DNA of 64,000 nt from Stenotrophomonas bentonitica (GTDB lineage Bacteria; Pseudomonadota; Gammaproteobacteria; Xanthomonadales; Xanthomonadaceae): positions 124,001 through 188,000 of the forward strand of contig NZ_PKQP01000007.1 in NCBI RefSeq assembly GCF_002887735.1. Direction: 5' to 3'. Positions 22,845 through 30,945 of this stretch are shown piece by piece (the stretch's first letter is position 1; the number at the start of each line of letters is the position of its first letter). Made by a program: the position numbers and the translations under genes. The notes beneath the pieces were generated by a model that was not told the DNA's origin, ran no database searches, and saw nothing but the letters and a program-made list of their open reading frames with translations.

Positions 22845-23591
22845 ATGAGCAAGCAAAGCCAGTGGATCGTCGGCGTCAACGCCGTCGCCTCTTCGATCGA
22901 GAATGATGCCGAGAACGTCCGCGAGGTCCTCATCGAGGCCGGTGCGAAGAATCCGCGTCTGACCGAGATCGAGGAAAACGCACGCCGCAAGGGCATCGAC
23001 GTGCGCAAGGTGAACACCCAGGCGCTGGACGGTGTGGGCGGTTCGGTGCGTCACCAGGGCGTGGCGGCGCGCTACCAGGCCGCGCGGACCTGGGGCGAGA
23101 ACGAACTGGAAGGGCTGGTCGAAGCGGCCGAGGGCAAGGCCCTGCTGCTGATCCTTGATGAAGTGCAGGATCCGCACAATCTCGGCGCCTGCCTGCGCAG
23201 CGCAGCGGCCGCCGGTGCCACGGCGGTGATCATTCCCAAGGACAAGTCGGCCTCGGTCAACGCGACCGTGCGCAAGACCTCGGCCGGCGCGGCCGACCGT
23301 ATTCCGGTCGTGCAGGTGACCAACCTCTCGCGCTGCCTGAAGGACCTGCAGAAGCTGGGCGTGTGGATCTACGGCCTGGCCGGTGAAGCCACCGAGTCGC
23401 TGTACGCGATCGACCTCAAGGGCAACGTGGCGCTGGTGCTGGGCGGCGAAGCCGACGGCCTGCGCCGCCTGACCCGTGAAAACTGCGATGGCCTGGTCAA
23501 GATTCCGATGCCGGGCGATATCGAGAGCCTGAACGTCTCCGTCGCCACCGGCGTGAGCCTGTTCGAGGCCGTCCGCCAGCGCGGCCTGTAA
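22845..23591 (+). CDS. rlmB: 23S rRNA (guanosine-2251-2'-O) methyltransferase
   Basis: 248 residues, a SPOUT enzyme that methylates G2251 in the ribosomal P loop. N-terminal substrate-binding part: WIVGVNAVASSIENDAENVREVLIEAGAKN. SPOUT domain: LLILDEVQDPHNLGACLRSAAAAGATAVIIPKD, VRKTSAGAADRIPVVQVTNL, LVLGGEADGLRRLTRENCD and the knot end IPMPGDIESLNVSVATGVSLFE. The frame is open upstream, but the ATG giving MSKQSQWIVG fits family length. A GTAG repeat array follows the stop. Confidence 0.96.
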   Translation: MSKQSQWIVGVNAVASSIENDAENVREVLIEAGAKNPRLTEIEENARRKGIDVRKVNTQALDGVGGSVRHQGVAARYQAARTWGENELEGLVEAAEGKALLLILDEVQDPHNLGACLRSAAAAGATAVIIPKDKSASVNATVRKTSAGAADRIPVVQVTNLSRCLKDLQKLGVWIYGLAGEATESLYAIDLKGNVALVLGGEADGLRRLTRENCDGLVKIPMPGDIESLNVSVATGVSLFEAVRQRGL

Positions 23592-23606
23592 TCCCCGCGC
23601 GCGGGG

Positions 23607-23709
23607 GTAGAGCCGACCGTTGGTCGGCTGCCGACCCACCCACGTAGAGCCGACCGTTGGTCGGCTGCCGTCCGCCCGCGTAGAGCAGCCGACCAACGGT
23701 CGGCTCTAC
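23607..23709. repeat. array of three SMAG-like GTAG repeats
   Basis: Two forward elements (23607-23630, 23644-23667), each GTAG plus AGCCGACC GTT GGTCGGCT, and an inverted one at 23686-23709 ending in CTAC. A further GTAG at 23680 precedes the inverted copy. The array lies between the convergent ends of rlmB and macC and may serve as a transcript end for both. Confidence 0.8.
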
Positions 23710-23718
23710 CCCCCGGCG

Positions 23719-25158
23719 TCAGCCTGCGCTGCCGCCCAATGCCTTGAACAACGTCACATCGTTGATCAACTGTCGCTGCCTTACCGAGGCCAGCGACAGC
23801 TCCGCATCACGCCGGGTCTGCTGCGCTTCCAGCCAGGTGCGCAGGTCGGTGGCGCCGACCCGGTAGCGCACTTCATACATCCGCTCGATCTCGACCGCTT
23901 CGTCGTAGGACGCCTGCGAGGCTGCCACCTGGGTGGCGAACTGCGTGCGCGCCGACAAGGCGTTGTCCACCTCCGACAGCGCGGTGTACAGCGTGCGGCG
24001 GAAGCCGTTGGCCGCGATCTGATAATCCGTGCCGGCCAGCCGGGTGTTCAACTGCGCCTGCCGCACGTTGAGGAACGGCAGCGACAGCCCGGCGCCGAGC
24101 GTGGCGACCGGATTCTTCAGCACGTCCGACAGCGAGGTGGCGCCCGTACCCACGCTGCCGGTAAGGCTCAGCGCCGGGTAGTACTGGGTCGCGGTCACCT
24201 TGATGGTCTTCAGGCTGTTGCGCAGCCGCAGCTCGGCCGCGCGCAGGTCGGGCCGGCGGCCGAGCAGATCGGCCGGCAGGCCTTCGGCGATCACCGGGCT
24301 GGCCACGCGCTGCAGCTGTTGCGGCTCGTCGGCCACGGCCAGCGGCTGCCCATCCAGCAGTACGGTCAGCGCATTGCGCGCGGCAACGCGTTGCTGCACC
24401 AGCGCACTCTGCGCGGCACGCTGTGCCTCCAGGCTCTGGGCGGCCTGGCGCACGTCCAGCCGCGAGACCGCACCTGCATCGAAGCGGGCCTGGACCAGCT
24501 CGCGGGTGCGCTGCAGGCGCTCCAGGTTGGCCTGGCCGGCGGCAATGGACTGGTTGAGGAAGGCCAGCGTCCAGTACTGCGTGGCCACGTCGCTGATCAC
24601 CAGCAGCGCGGTGTTCTGCAGGTCTTCCTGGCTGGCCTTGGCTTCCCACTGGGCGATGTCGCGTTGAGTGCGCAGGCGCCCCCACAGGTCGATCTCCCAT
24701 TGCAGGGACACGCCGGCCGAGCTGCCGCGGTTCCAGTCCGCGCTCTGGTCGATGGGGCGGTTGCCGCTGCTGCTGACGCTGCCCGAGGGCTGCGGCCACA
24801 GCGCGTTGTCGGCCAGACCGGCCTGCAGGCGCGCGCGCTGCACGGCCAGCCCGGCCGAGGCCAGGTCCGTATTGGCGGCCAGGGCGCGATCAATCACGCG
24901 GTCCAGGCCGGGGTCACCAAACTGGGTCCACCAGGCATCGCTGCGGACATCGGCCGTCGCCGCATGCGGTTGTTCGGTCACCGCTTCGGTGGGGGTGTTC
25001 AACGTGGCATCGCCACGGCCATAGGTCGCAGGGACCGCCGGTGCATCGATCGGGTAGCGGCCGGTGCTGACACAGGCCGACAAGGCCAGTGCGGTCACGC
25101 AGGCCAGGACCAGTGGACGCAGCGAAGCGGGGTGCAGCAGAGCAGGAGAAATCTTCAT
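23719..25158 (-). CDS. macC: outer-membrane efflux lipoprotein of the Mac-type pump
   Basis: 479 residues. The signal peptide ends in [10 protein letters not shown] (lipobox LSAC). Two OEP domains follow, with [20 protein letters not shown] near the start and [20 protein letters not shown] in the second half. It overlaps macB by four bases (ATGA), so it is co-translated with the ABC pump and would be its dedicated outer-membrane duct, as in the MacABC arrangement described for S. maltophilia. It is only distantly like the emrC product in this window. Confidence 0.9.
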   Translation of the reverse strand: MKISPALLHPASLRPLVLACVTALALSACVSTGRYPIDAPAVPATYGRGDATLNTPTEAVTEQPHAATADVRSDAWWTQFGDPGLDRVIDRALAANTDLASAGLAVQRARLQAGLADNALWPQPSGSVSSSGNRPIDQSADWNRGSSAGVSLQWEIDLWGRLRTQRDIAQWEAKASQEDLQNTALLVISDVATQYWTLAFLNQSIAAGQANLERLQRTRELVQARFDAGAVSRLDVRQAAQSLEAQRAAQSALVQQRVAARNALTVLLDGQPLAVADEPQQLQRVASPVIAEGLPADLLGRRPDLRAAELRLRNSLKTIKVTATQYYPALSLTGSVGTGATSLSDVLKNPVATLGAGLSLPFLNVRQAQLNTRLAGTDYQIAANGFRRTLYTALSEVDNALSARTQFATQVAASQASYDEAVEIERMYEVRYRVGATDLRTWLEAQQTRRDAELSLASVRQRQLINDVTLFKALGGSAG

Positions 25159-27125
25159 TCGCGCGCCAGCGCCTCCACGGGATCAAGTTGGGCGGCATTG
25201 CGGGCCGGCAGGAAACCAAACGCCACGCCGATCAGGCTGGAGCAGGCAAAGGCGGCCACGATGGACGCGGTCGAGAACAGCATCTGGAAGTCCGGCGCGA
25301 ACTTGCCGAACAGCCAGCCGACCACCAGCGACAGGCCGACGCCGAGCAGACCGCCGAGCAGGCACACCAGCACCGCCTCGATCAGGAACTGCTGGCGGAT
25401 GTCGCTCTGCCGCGCGCCGACGGCCATGCGCACGCCGATCTCGCGGGTCCGTTCGGTCACCGAGACCAGCATGATGTTCATCACGCCGATGCCGCCGACC
25501 AGCAGCGCGATGGCGGCAATGGCACTGATCAGCAGGGTCATCGTGCGGGTCGTCTGTTCGATGGTCTGGCGGATCTCGGCGCTGTTGCTGAGGAAGAAAT
25601 CCTCGGTGCCGTGGCGCATGATCAGCAGCTTGGAAATCGCGGCCTGCGCGGCATCCATCGGGGTGGCATCGTCCACGCGCACGGTGATGCTGGACACATG
25701 GCTCTGGCCCAGCATCCGCGACATCACCGTGGTGTACGGCACCCACACGCTCAGGCTGGTGCTGCCGCCGAAACCGAAGCTCTGCCGCTGCGCCACGCCG
25801 ACCACGCGCACCGGCACGTTGCCGAGCAGGATCACCTGGCCCACCGGGTCCTCGCCATTGGGGAAGAACTGGGTGCGGGTGTTTTCGTCGATGATCGCCA
25901 CCTGGGCCAGGCTGCGCACCGCATCGGTATCGAAGAAGCTGCCGGCGACCAGGGTCACGCCCTTGACCCGGAAGAACTGCTCGCCCACGCCGTTGACCTG
26001 CGCGGTGGCCGACTGGTTGCGGTAGCGCGCGGTCACCGAGGAGGAGACGCTCGGCGTGGCACTGTCGATATAGCTCTGCCGGCCCAGTGCATCGGCGTCG
26101 CTGGCCTTGAGGGTCTGTACGCGGGCCGAGCGCATGTCGCCGAACCCGCGCCCGGGATACACATCGATCGTATTGGTGCCCAGTGCGCTGATGTTCTGCA
26201 GGATCTGCTGCTGCGAGCCGTTGCCCATCGCCACCACCGAGACCACCGAAGCGATGCCGATGATGATGCCGAGCATGGTCAGGAAGGTGCGCAGGCGGTG
26301 GGCGTTCATCGCCAGCAGGGCCATGCGGAACGCTTCGGTGAAGCGGTCGCGCGCGGCCCGCCAGCTGTGGCCCTTGCCGGCGGCCACGGTGGGCTGGCGC
26401 TGCGCGCGGTAGTGCGGTGCATTCGGATTGGTGCGGTCGGCAATGATCTCGCCGTCGCGGATTTCGATGATGCGCTGGGCGTGTTCGGCCACGCTCATGT
26501 CGTGGGTCACGATGATGATGGTGTGGCCTTCGGCATGCAGCTCGCCGAGGATGCCCATCACTTCTTCGCCGGATCGGGTGTCCAGCGCGCCGGTCGGCTC
26601 ATCGGCCAGGATCACCTCGCCACCGTTCATCAGCGCCCGAGCAATCGACACGCGCTGCTGCTGGCCACCAGACAACTGGCCGGGCTTGTGGTTCATGCGG
26701 TCGCCCAGGCCGAGCCGCTGCAGCAGCTGTTCGGCGCGTGCGGTGCGCACCGGGCCGGGGCTGCCGGCGTACACGGCCGGCACGGCGACATTGCCGCGCG
26801 CATCCAGATCGCCGAGCAGGTGGTAGCGCTGGAAGATGAAACCGAAATGCTCTCGGCGCAGTTCGGCCAGCTCGTCCGGCTCCATGCGGCCGGTCTCGCG
26901 GCCGGCGACCTGGTAACTGCCACGGGTCGGCCGATCCAGGCAGCCGAGGATGTTCATCAGCGTGGACTTGCCCGAACCGGACTGGCCAACGATGGCCACC
27001 ATCTCGCCGGCGGCGATGTCCAGATTGACATCGCGCAGCACTGCGATGGTCTCATCGCCCGCCGGAAATTCGCGGCGCAGGTCGCGCAGCCGCAGCAGCG
27101 GCGTGCCCGTCGAGGCGCTGCTCAT
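25155..27125 (-). CDS. macB: MacB-type ABC exporter (ATPase and permease fused)
   Basis: 656 residues. N-terminal ATPase domain: Walker [11 protein letters not shown], signature [15 protein letters not shown], Walker [13 protein letters not shown]. The C-terminal half has four membrane segments with a large periplasmic domain between segments 1 and 2 ([20 protein letters not shown] on), and the FtsX-like end ([20 protein letters not shown]). MacB is a mechanotransmitter that drives export through MacA and an outer-membrane duct; substrates can be macrolides, peptides, haem precursors or siderophores. Four-base overlaps with macA and macC show one operon. Confidence 0.95.
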   Translation of the reverse strand: MSSASTGTPLLRLRDLRREFPAGDETIAVLRDVNLDIAAGEMVAIVGQSGSGKSTLMNILGCLDRPTRGSYQVAGRETGRMEPDELAELRREHFGFIFQRYHLLGDLDARGNVAVPAVYAGSPGPVRTARAEQLLQRLGLGDRMNHKPGQLSGGQQQRVSIARALMNGGEVILADEPTGALDTRSGEEVMGILGELHAEGHTIIIVTHDMSVAEHAQRIIEIRDGEIIADRTNPNAPHYRAQRQPTVAAGKGHSWRAARDRFTEAFRMALLAMNAHRLRTFLTMLGIIIGIASVVSVVAMGNGSQQQILQNISALGTNTIDVYPGRGFGDMRSARVQTLKASDADALGRQSYIDSATPSVSSSVTARYRNQSATAQVNGVGEQFFRVKGVTLVAGSFFDTDAVRSLAQVAIIDENTRTQFFPNGEDPVGQVILLGNVPVRVVGVAQRQSFGFGGSTSLSVWVPYTTVMSRMLGQSHVSSITVRVDDATPMDAAQAAISKLLIMRHGTEDFFLSNSAEIRQTIEQTTRTMTLLISAIAAIALLVGGIGVMNIMLVSVTERTREIGVRMAVGARQSDIRQQFLIEAVLVCLLGGLLGVGLSLVVGWLFGKFAPDFQMLFSTASIVAAFACSSLIGVAFGFLPARNAAQLDPVEALARE

Positions 27126-28405
27126 CGGCGCGGCCCGCCCATGCCGGGGCCGCCGATCCGCACCGTGCTGCCGCCGCGGTTGCCGCCACCGGTGCCCTGC
27201 AGGCCGCCGCCTTCGCCGACGATCACCTTGTCGCCCTCGGCCAGCCCGGACAGCACCTCGGCATTGGCGCCGTTGTTGATGCCGATCTTGACCTTGCGCG
27301 GCGCCGGCATGCCATCGGCATCGGCCACGCGCACCATGTACTGCCCGTCGCGGGTCTTGGGGCCGAGTGCAACGGCCGGGATGATCAGCACGTCCTTGGC
27401 CTGCTTGAGCATCACCGAGACCTGCGCGGTCATGTCGATGCGCAGCGTGCCGTCGGGGTTTTCCACGTCGAACAGCGCGTTGTAGTACACCGCCGTGCTG
27501 GAACTGGAACTGGACGAGCTGGAGCTGCTCGAGCTGTCGTTGGCGATCGAGGCCGGCGCCGGATTGATCTGGCGCAGCGTGGCGTGGAACTTGCGGTCCG
27601 GCTCACCCAGCGTGGTGAAGTACACCGGCATGCCGGCCTTGATCTTGACCACGTCCGCTTCGGAAACTTCGGCATTGACCGTGACCAGGTCCAGGCGGGC
27701 CAGCATCACGATGGTCGGCGCGGTCTGGTTGGCGTTGACGGTGCGGCCTTCTTCGGCGACCACGGCGACCACGGTGCCGTCCATCGGCGCGGTGATGCGG
27801 GTGTAGGCCAGGTTGGCGCGGGCGGTGCCCAGTTCGGTTTCGCGGCCCTTGATCTGTGCATCGAAGGACTGGATCTGGGCACGCGCGGTCCTGAGCTGGG
27901 CGTCGGCCGCATCGAACTCGGCGCGCGAAGTGGCCTCGGCGGCGAGCATCTGCTGCTGGCGGGCGAACTCCAGCTCGGCTTCGCGCAGGCTGGCCTGCTG
28001 CACCGCGCGCTGCGCCTTGACCTGGTCCAGCGAGGCCTGGGCATTGAGCACCTGGTTCTGCTGGGTGGTGGCGTCGATCTCGGCGATCAGGTCGCCTTCC
28101 TTGACCGTATCGCCGAGCTGGACTTTCAATGATTTGATCTGGCCGGAGGCCTGTGCGCCGACACTGACCAGCTTGTAGGCGTCGATCACGCCGGTGGCTT
28201 CCACGGTCTGTTCGATGTCGCCGCGGCTGACCGGTGACGTGGCCAGGGTGGGGGCGGCCGGCTTGCGCAGCATCCATGCCACAATCGCGGCGATCAGGAT
28301 GACGACCACGAGCAACAGCAGCAGACGGGCACGGCGGGTTCTGGGCAAACGGGGCTTCACGATGATCGTCAACTCGGCAGGCCGGTGCATCGGCGTTGTC
28401 AGCAT
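27122..28405 (-). CDS. macA: MacA-type periplasmic adaptor with poly-Ser tract
   Basis: 427 residues. One membrane segment ([21 protein letters not shown]) anchors it; lipoyl halves ([25 protein letters not shown] segment and [20 protein letters not shown]), a helical hairpin rich in Q and A, and a beta-barrel follow. The protein carries 13 consecutive Ser at residues 291-303 (27497-27535), coded by mixed AGC, TCG, TCC and AGT codons, in the segment between the beta-barrel and the membrane-proximal domain. Starts at 28390 (ATG) or at a GTG before KPRLPRTRR are possible. The gene is divergent from the response regulator. Confidence 0.92.
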   Translation of the reverse strand: MLTTPMHRPAELTIIVKPRLPRTRRARLLLLLVVVILIAAIVAWMLRKPAAPTLATSPVSRGDIEQTVEATGVIDAYKLVSVGAQASGQIKSLKVQLGDTVKEGDLIAEIDATTQQNQVLNAQASLDQVKAQRAVQQASLREAELEFARQQQMLAAEATSRAEFDAADAQLRTARAQIQSFDAQIKGRETELGTARANLAYTRITAPMDGTVVAVVAEEGRTVNANQTAPTIVMLARLDLVTVNAEVSEADVVKIKAGMPVYFTTLGEPDRKFHATLRQINPAPASIANDSSSSSSSSSSSSSTAVYYNALFDVENPDGTLRIDMTAQVSVMLKQAKDVLIIPAVALGPKTRDGQYMVRVADADGMPAPRKVKIGINNGANAEVLSGLAEGDKVIVGEGGGLQGTGGGNRGGSTVRIGGPGMGGPRR

Positions 28406-28562
28406 TGTGAAGATCGTTCACCGCCGGCTCAATGCTCGCCGTGTACCAAGATGTATCCCTGCGGTGCACAGGGCGTTTCGTTATGTATCTGCATGACCCT
28501 TTGAAACAGACGTACGCAAACCATGAGATGCGGTTCAGCTCCCGACAGGGGATGATCACCGC

Positions 28563-29291
28563 ATGGAGACTGCCAACAGCATGCATAGACTGCTGATCGT
28601 CGATGACGACAACGATATCCGCCAGCTGCTCGCCGAGCAGCTCGGCCGCGCCGGTTACCTGGTGAGCACTGCCGGCGATGGCCACGGCATGCGCCAGCTG
28701 CTGGAGCGCGAGCACGTGGACCTGATCGTGCTCGACCTCAACCTGCCGCGCGAAGACGGCCTGACCCTGTGCCGCGATCTGCGTGCGCGTTCGAGCACGC
28801 CGGTAATCATGTTGACCGCGCGCAGCGAGCCGATCGACCGCGTGCTGGGCCTGGAGATGGGTGCCGACGATTACCTGGCCAAGCCGTTCGAGCCGCGCGA
28901 ACTGCTTGCCCGCATCCGCAACGTGCTGCGTCGCACCGAGGCGCTGCCGGCCAACCTGGAGCCGCTGGCGATCCGCCGCGCGCGCTTCTCCAGCTGGATA
29001 TTCGATCTGGAACATCGCCACCTGGTCGATCCCGACGGGCGAGTGGTGGTGCTGTCCGGCGCCGAGTTCCGCCTGCTGCGCGTCTTCGTCGGGCATGCCA
29101 ACAAAGTGCTGTCCCGCGAGCAGTTGGTCTCGCTGAGCAGCGGCCGCAACTACGAGTCGCAGGACCGCGCGATCGACCTGCAGGTCAGCCGCCTGCGCAA
29201 CAAGCTGGCCGATGACGGGGGCAGCGATGGCCTGATCAAGACCGTGCGCAACGAAGGCTATGTGCTTGCGGCGGCGGTCACCCTGGAATGA
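28563..29291 (+). CDS. OmpR-family response regulator
   Basis: 242 residues. Receiver domain: LLIVDDDNDIRQLL (acidic pocket), phospho-acceptor Asp in LIVLDLNLPREDG, Thr in VIMLTARSE, Lys in LAKPFEPREL. Winged-helix output: LSGAEFRLLRVFVGHANKVL then YESQDRAIDLQVSRLRNKL. A start six codons later (MHRLLIVDDD) is possible. Its stop overlaps the kinase start (ATGA). The divergent position relative to macABC, with 157 bases between, suggests it controls that pump, but no binding site is evident. Confidence 0.94.
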   Translation: METANSMHRLLIVDDDNDIRQLLAEQLGRAGYLVSTAGDGHGMRQLLEREHVDLIVLDLNLPREDGLTLCRDLRARSSTPVIMLTARSEPIDRVLGLEMGADDYLAKPFEPRELLARIRNVLRRTEALPANLEPLAIRRARFSSWIFDLEHRHLVDPDGRVVVLSGAEFRLLRVFVGHANKVLSREQLVSLSSGRNYESQDRAIDLQVSRLRNKLADDGGSDGLIKTVRNEGYVLAAAVTLE

Positions 29292-30703
29292 CACGCCTGC
29301 GCCGTTTCTTTTCCTCGATGGTGGGACGATTGTTCGTCATCCTGCTGCTGGGCATGAGCGTGGCCGCGATCGGCGCGACCATGCTGGCCAGCACCAAGCG
29401 CCAGCAGGAATTCGAACGGCAGAATCTCAACCGCATCGCTGATCGCCTGCAGGGCTTCGTGAACCTGCTCGACGGCAATCCGGAACTGCGCGAGCGCCTT
29501 CTCGGCAGTGGCGGGCCGAGCGTGCGCCAGTTGCCCGAGGGCGCCCGCATCGGCCGGCCCGACGCGGCGTTGATGGAGATCCTCGATGACCGGCCCGGGC
29601 CGGTGGCGAGCAGCCAGGTCGCCTTCACCTCCTTCCGCTCCTGCCTGCCGCGGCTGCCGGAACTGCTGCCGCCGCCGCGCGACAAGGAAAAGATGCGGCA
29701 TCCGCCGCGTGAGCGTGACCCGTCTTTCATTCCGCCCAAGTGCCGTGTGGTGACCCTGCAGCTGAGCGATGGCACCCCGCTGCGGCTGGCGCTGGATTCC
29801 CCGGCGGTTGCGCATAACGGCGTGCTTGCCGTGGACCCGCTGTTCCTGACCCTGCTGGTGGTGGCGATCGCGATCCTTGCCTACATCGTGGCGCGGATGG
29901 CCAGTGCACCGCTGCAGCGCTTGGCTGATGCCGCCGCGGCGCTGGGCGATGACCTGCAGGGCGCGCCGATGCCGGTGACCGGCCCGTTCGAGGTCCGCCG
30001 CGCCGCGGAGGCGTTCAACGCCATGCAGAAACGCCTGCAGCGCCACCTCGGTGAACGCACCCAGATGCTGGCGGCGATCACCCACGACCTGCAGACCCCG
30101 GTGACCCGCCTGCGCCTGCGGCTGGAGAACGTCACCGACGAGACCCTGCGTGAGCGCCTGATCGGCGACCTGGCCGCGATGCAGGCTCTGATCCGCGAAG
30201 GCCTGGAGCTGGCCCGTAGCGCCGAGAGCGCCGAACAGCGGGCCGCGCTGGACCTGGATTCGCTGCTGGAAAGCATCGTGGAAGATGCCGCCGAGGCCGG
30301 TGGGGATGTGCGCTTCGAGCAGCCGAGCGGGGCGGTGCTGATGCTGCGGCCGCTGGCGATGCATCGCCTGTTCTCCAACCTGGTCGACAACGCGGTGATG
30401 TATGGCCAGACCGCACGGGTGCGCGTGAAGCAATCCGGGCAGGACGTCGAGGTCCGCATCCGCGACAGCGGCCCCGGCCTGGCCGAGGATGAGCTGGAAG
30501 CGGTCTTCGACCCGTTCGTGCGGTTGGAAACCTCGCGTTCGCGCCAGACCGGCGGGGCCGGGCTGGGGCTGACCATCGCCCGCGCACTGGCCGAGAAGGA
30601 TGGGGCAAGCCTGCACCTGCGCAACCATCCGCAGGGCGGGCTGGAGGCCATCGTGCGCTGGAGCTCGCCGGCGCGGGCCCCGGCCGGATCCCGCGGCGGC
30701 TGA
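29288..30703 (+). CDS. sensor histidine kinase
   Basis: 471 residues. First membrane segment near residues 11-33 (MVGRLFVILLLGMSVAAIGA), a Pro/Arg-rich periplasmic domain with two Cys, a second segment (LFLTLLVVAIAILAYIVARM), HAMP linker, H-box AAITHDLQTPVTRLRLRLE with the phosphorylated His, and ATPase boxes NLVDNAVMYG, DSGPGLAEDE and GGAGLGLTIARAL. It is the partner of the upstream response regulator, translationally coupled to it. The signal sensed is unknown; the periplasmic motif PPPRDKEKMRHPPRERDP is unusual in charge and might bind a cation or peptide. Confidence 0.93.
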   Translation: MTRLRRFFSSMVGRLFVILLLGMSVAAIGATMLASTKRQQEFERQNLNRIADRLQGFVNLLDGNPELRERLLGSGGPSVRQLPEGARIGRPDAALMEILDDRPGPVASSQVAFTSFRSCLPRLPELLPPPRDKEKMRHPPRERDPSFIPPKCRVVTLQLSDGTPLRLALDSPAVAHNGVLAVDPLFLTLLVVAIAILAYIVARMASAPLQRLADAAAALGDDLQGAPMPVTGPFEVRRAAEAFNAMQKRLQRHLGERTQMLAAITHDLQTPVTRLRLRLENVTDETLRERLIGDLAAMQALIREGLELARSAESAEQRAALDLDSLLESIVEDAAEAGGDVRFEQPSGAVLMLRPLAMHRLFSNLVDNAVMYGQTARVRVKQSGQDVEVRIRDSGPGLAEDELEAVFDPFVRLETSRSRQTGGAGLGLTIARALAEKDGASLHLRNHPQGGLEAIVRWSSPARAPAGSRGG

Positions 30704-30734
30704 CGCCGGCTCCCCCAAAACGCAAGGATTTGCC

Positions 30735-30740
30735 TACTAT
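30735..30740 (+). promoter_or_regulatory. possible -10 element before the GGDEF gene
   Basis: TACTAT is a good -10 match 32 bases after the kinase stop, but no convincing -35 lies at the right distance. The rest of 30704-30945 holds only the upstream part of the next gene's reading frame, described below. Confidence 0.3.
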
Positions 30741-30855
30741 GGGCATCTCTTTCCAGCGTCTCCCCCATGAGAGCGTACGACTCTGCCAGCCCCCGCGCTG
30801 GTGCACGGCCGTTCCCCCCATGCGCACAGCGCCTGCCCAAGGCTGATCCATACGG

Positions 30856-30942
30856 ATGAGCGATCGGGGGGGCAGGAACCGGTGGCGGCCGGCACAACTG
30901 AAGTTCCCGGGCATGCCGACCCTGCAGGCGGCTGCGCTGTAG
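30856..30942 (+). other. possible severed N-terminus of the propeller-GGDEF protein
   Basis: In the frame of the downstream gene an ATG at 30856 opens 28 codons (MSDRGGRNRWRPAQLKFPGM and then PTLQAAAL) that end at TAG 30940-30942. One codon later the annotated ATG continues LMLLCVVPWSLSAQ. Read through the stop, the whole looks like one signal peptide: an Arg-rich n-region, a hydrophobic core and an SLSAQ cleavage site. A single TGG-to-TAG or CAG-to-TAG change would explain it; a sequencing error is also possible. Confidence 0.5.
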
Positions 30943-30945
30943 CTG

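Noticed and set aside
23607..23709. Possibility that the repeats are a short CRISPR array
   Set aside because: Repeats are palindromic, of mixed orientation and begin with GTAG; spacers are too short and no cas gene is present.
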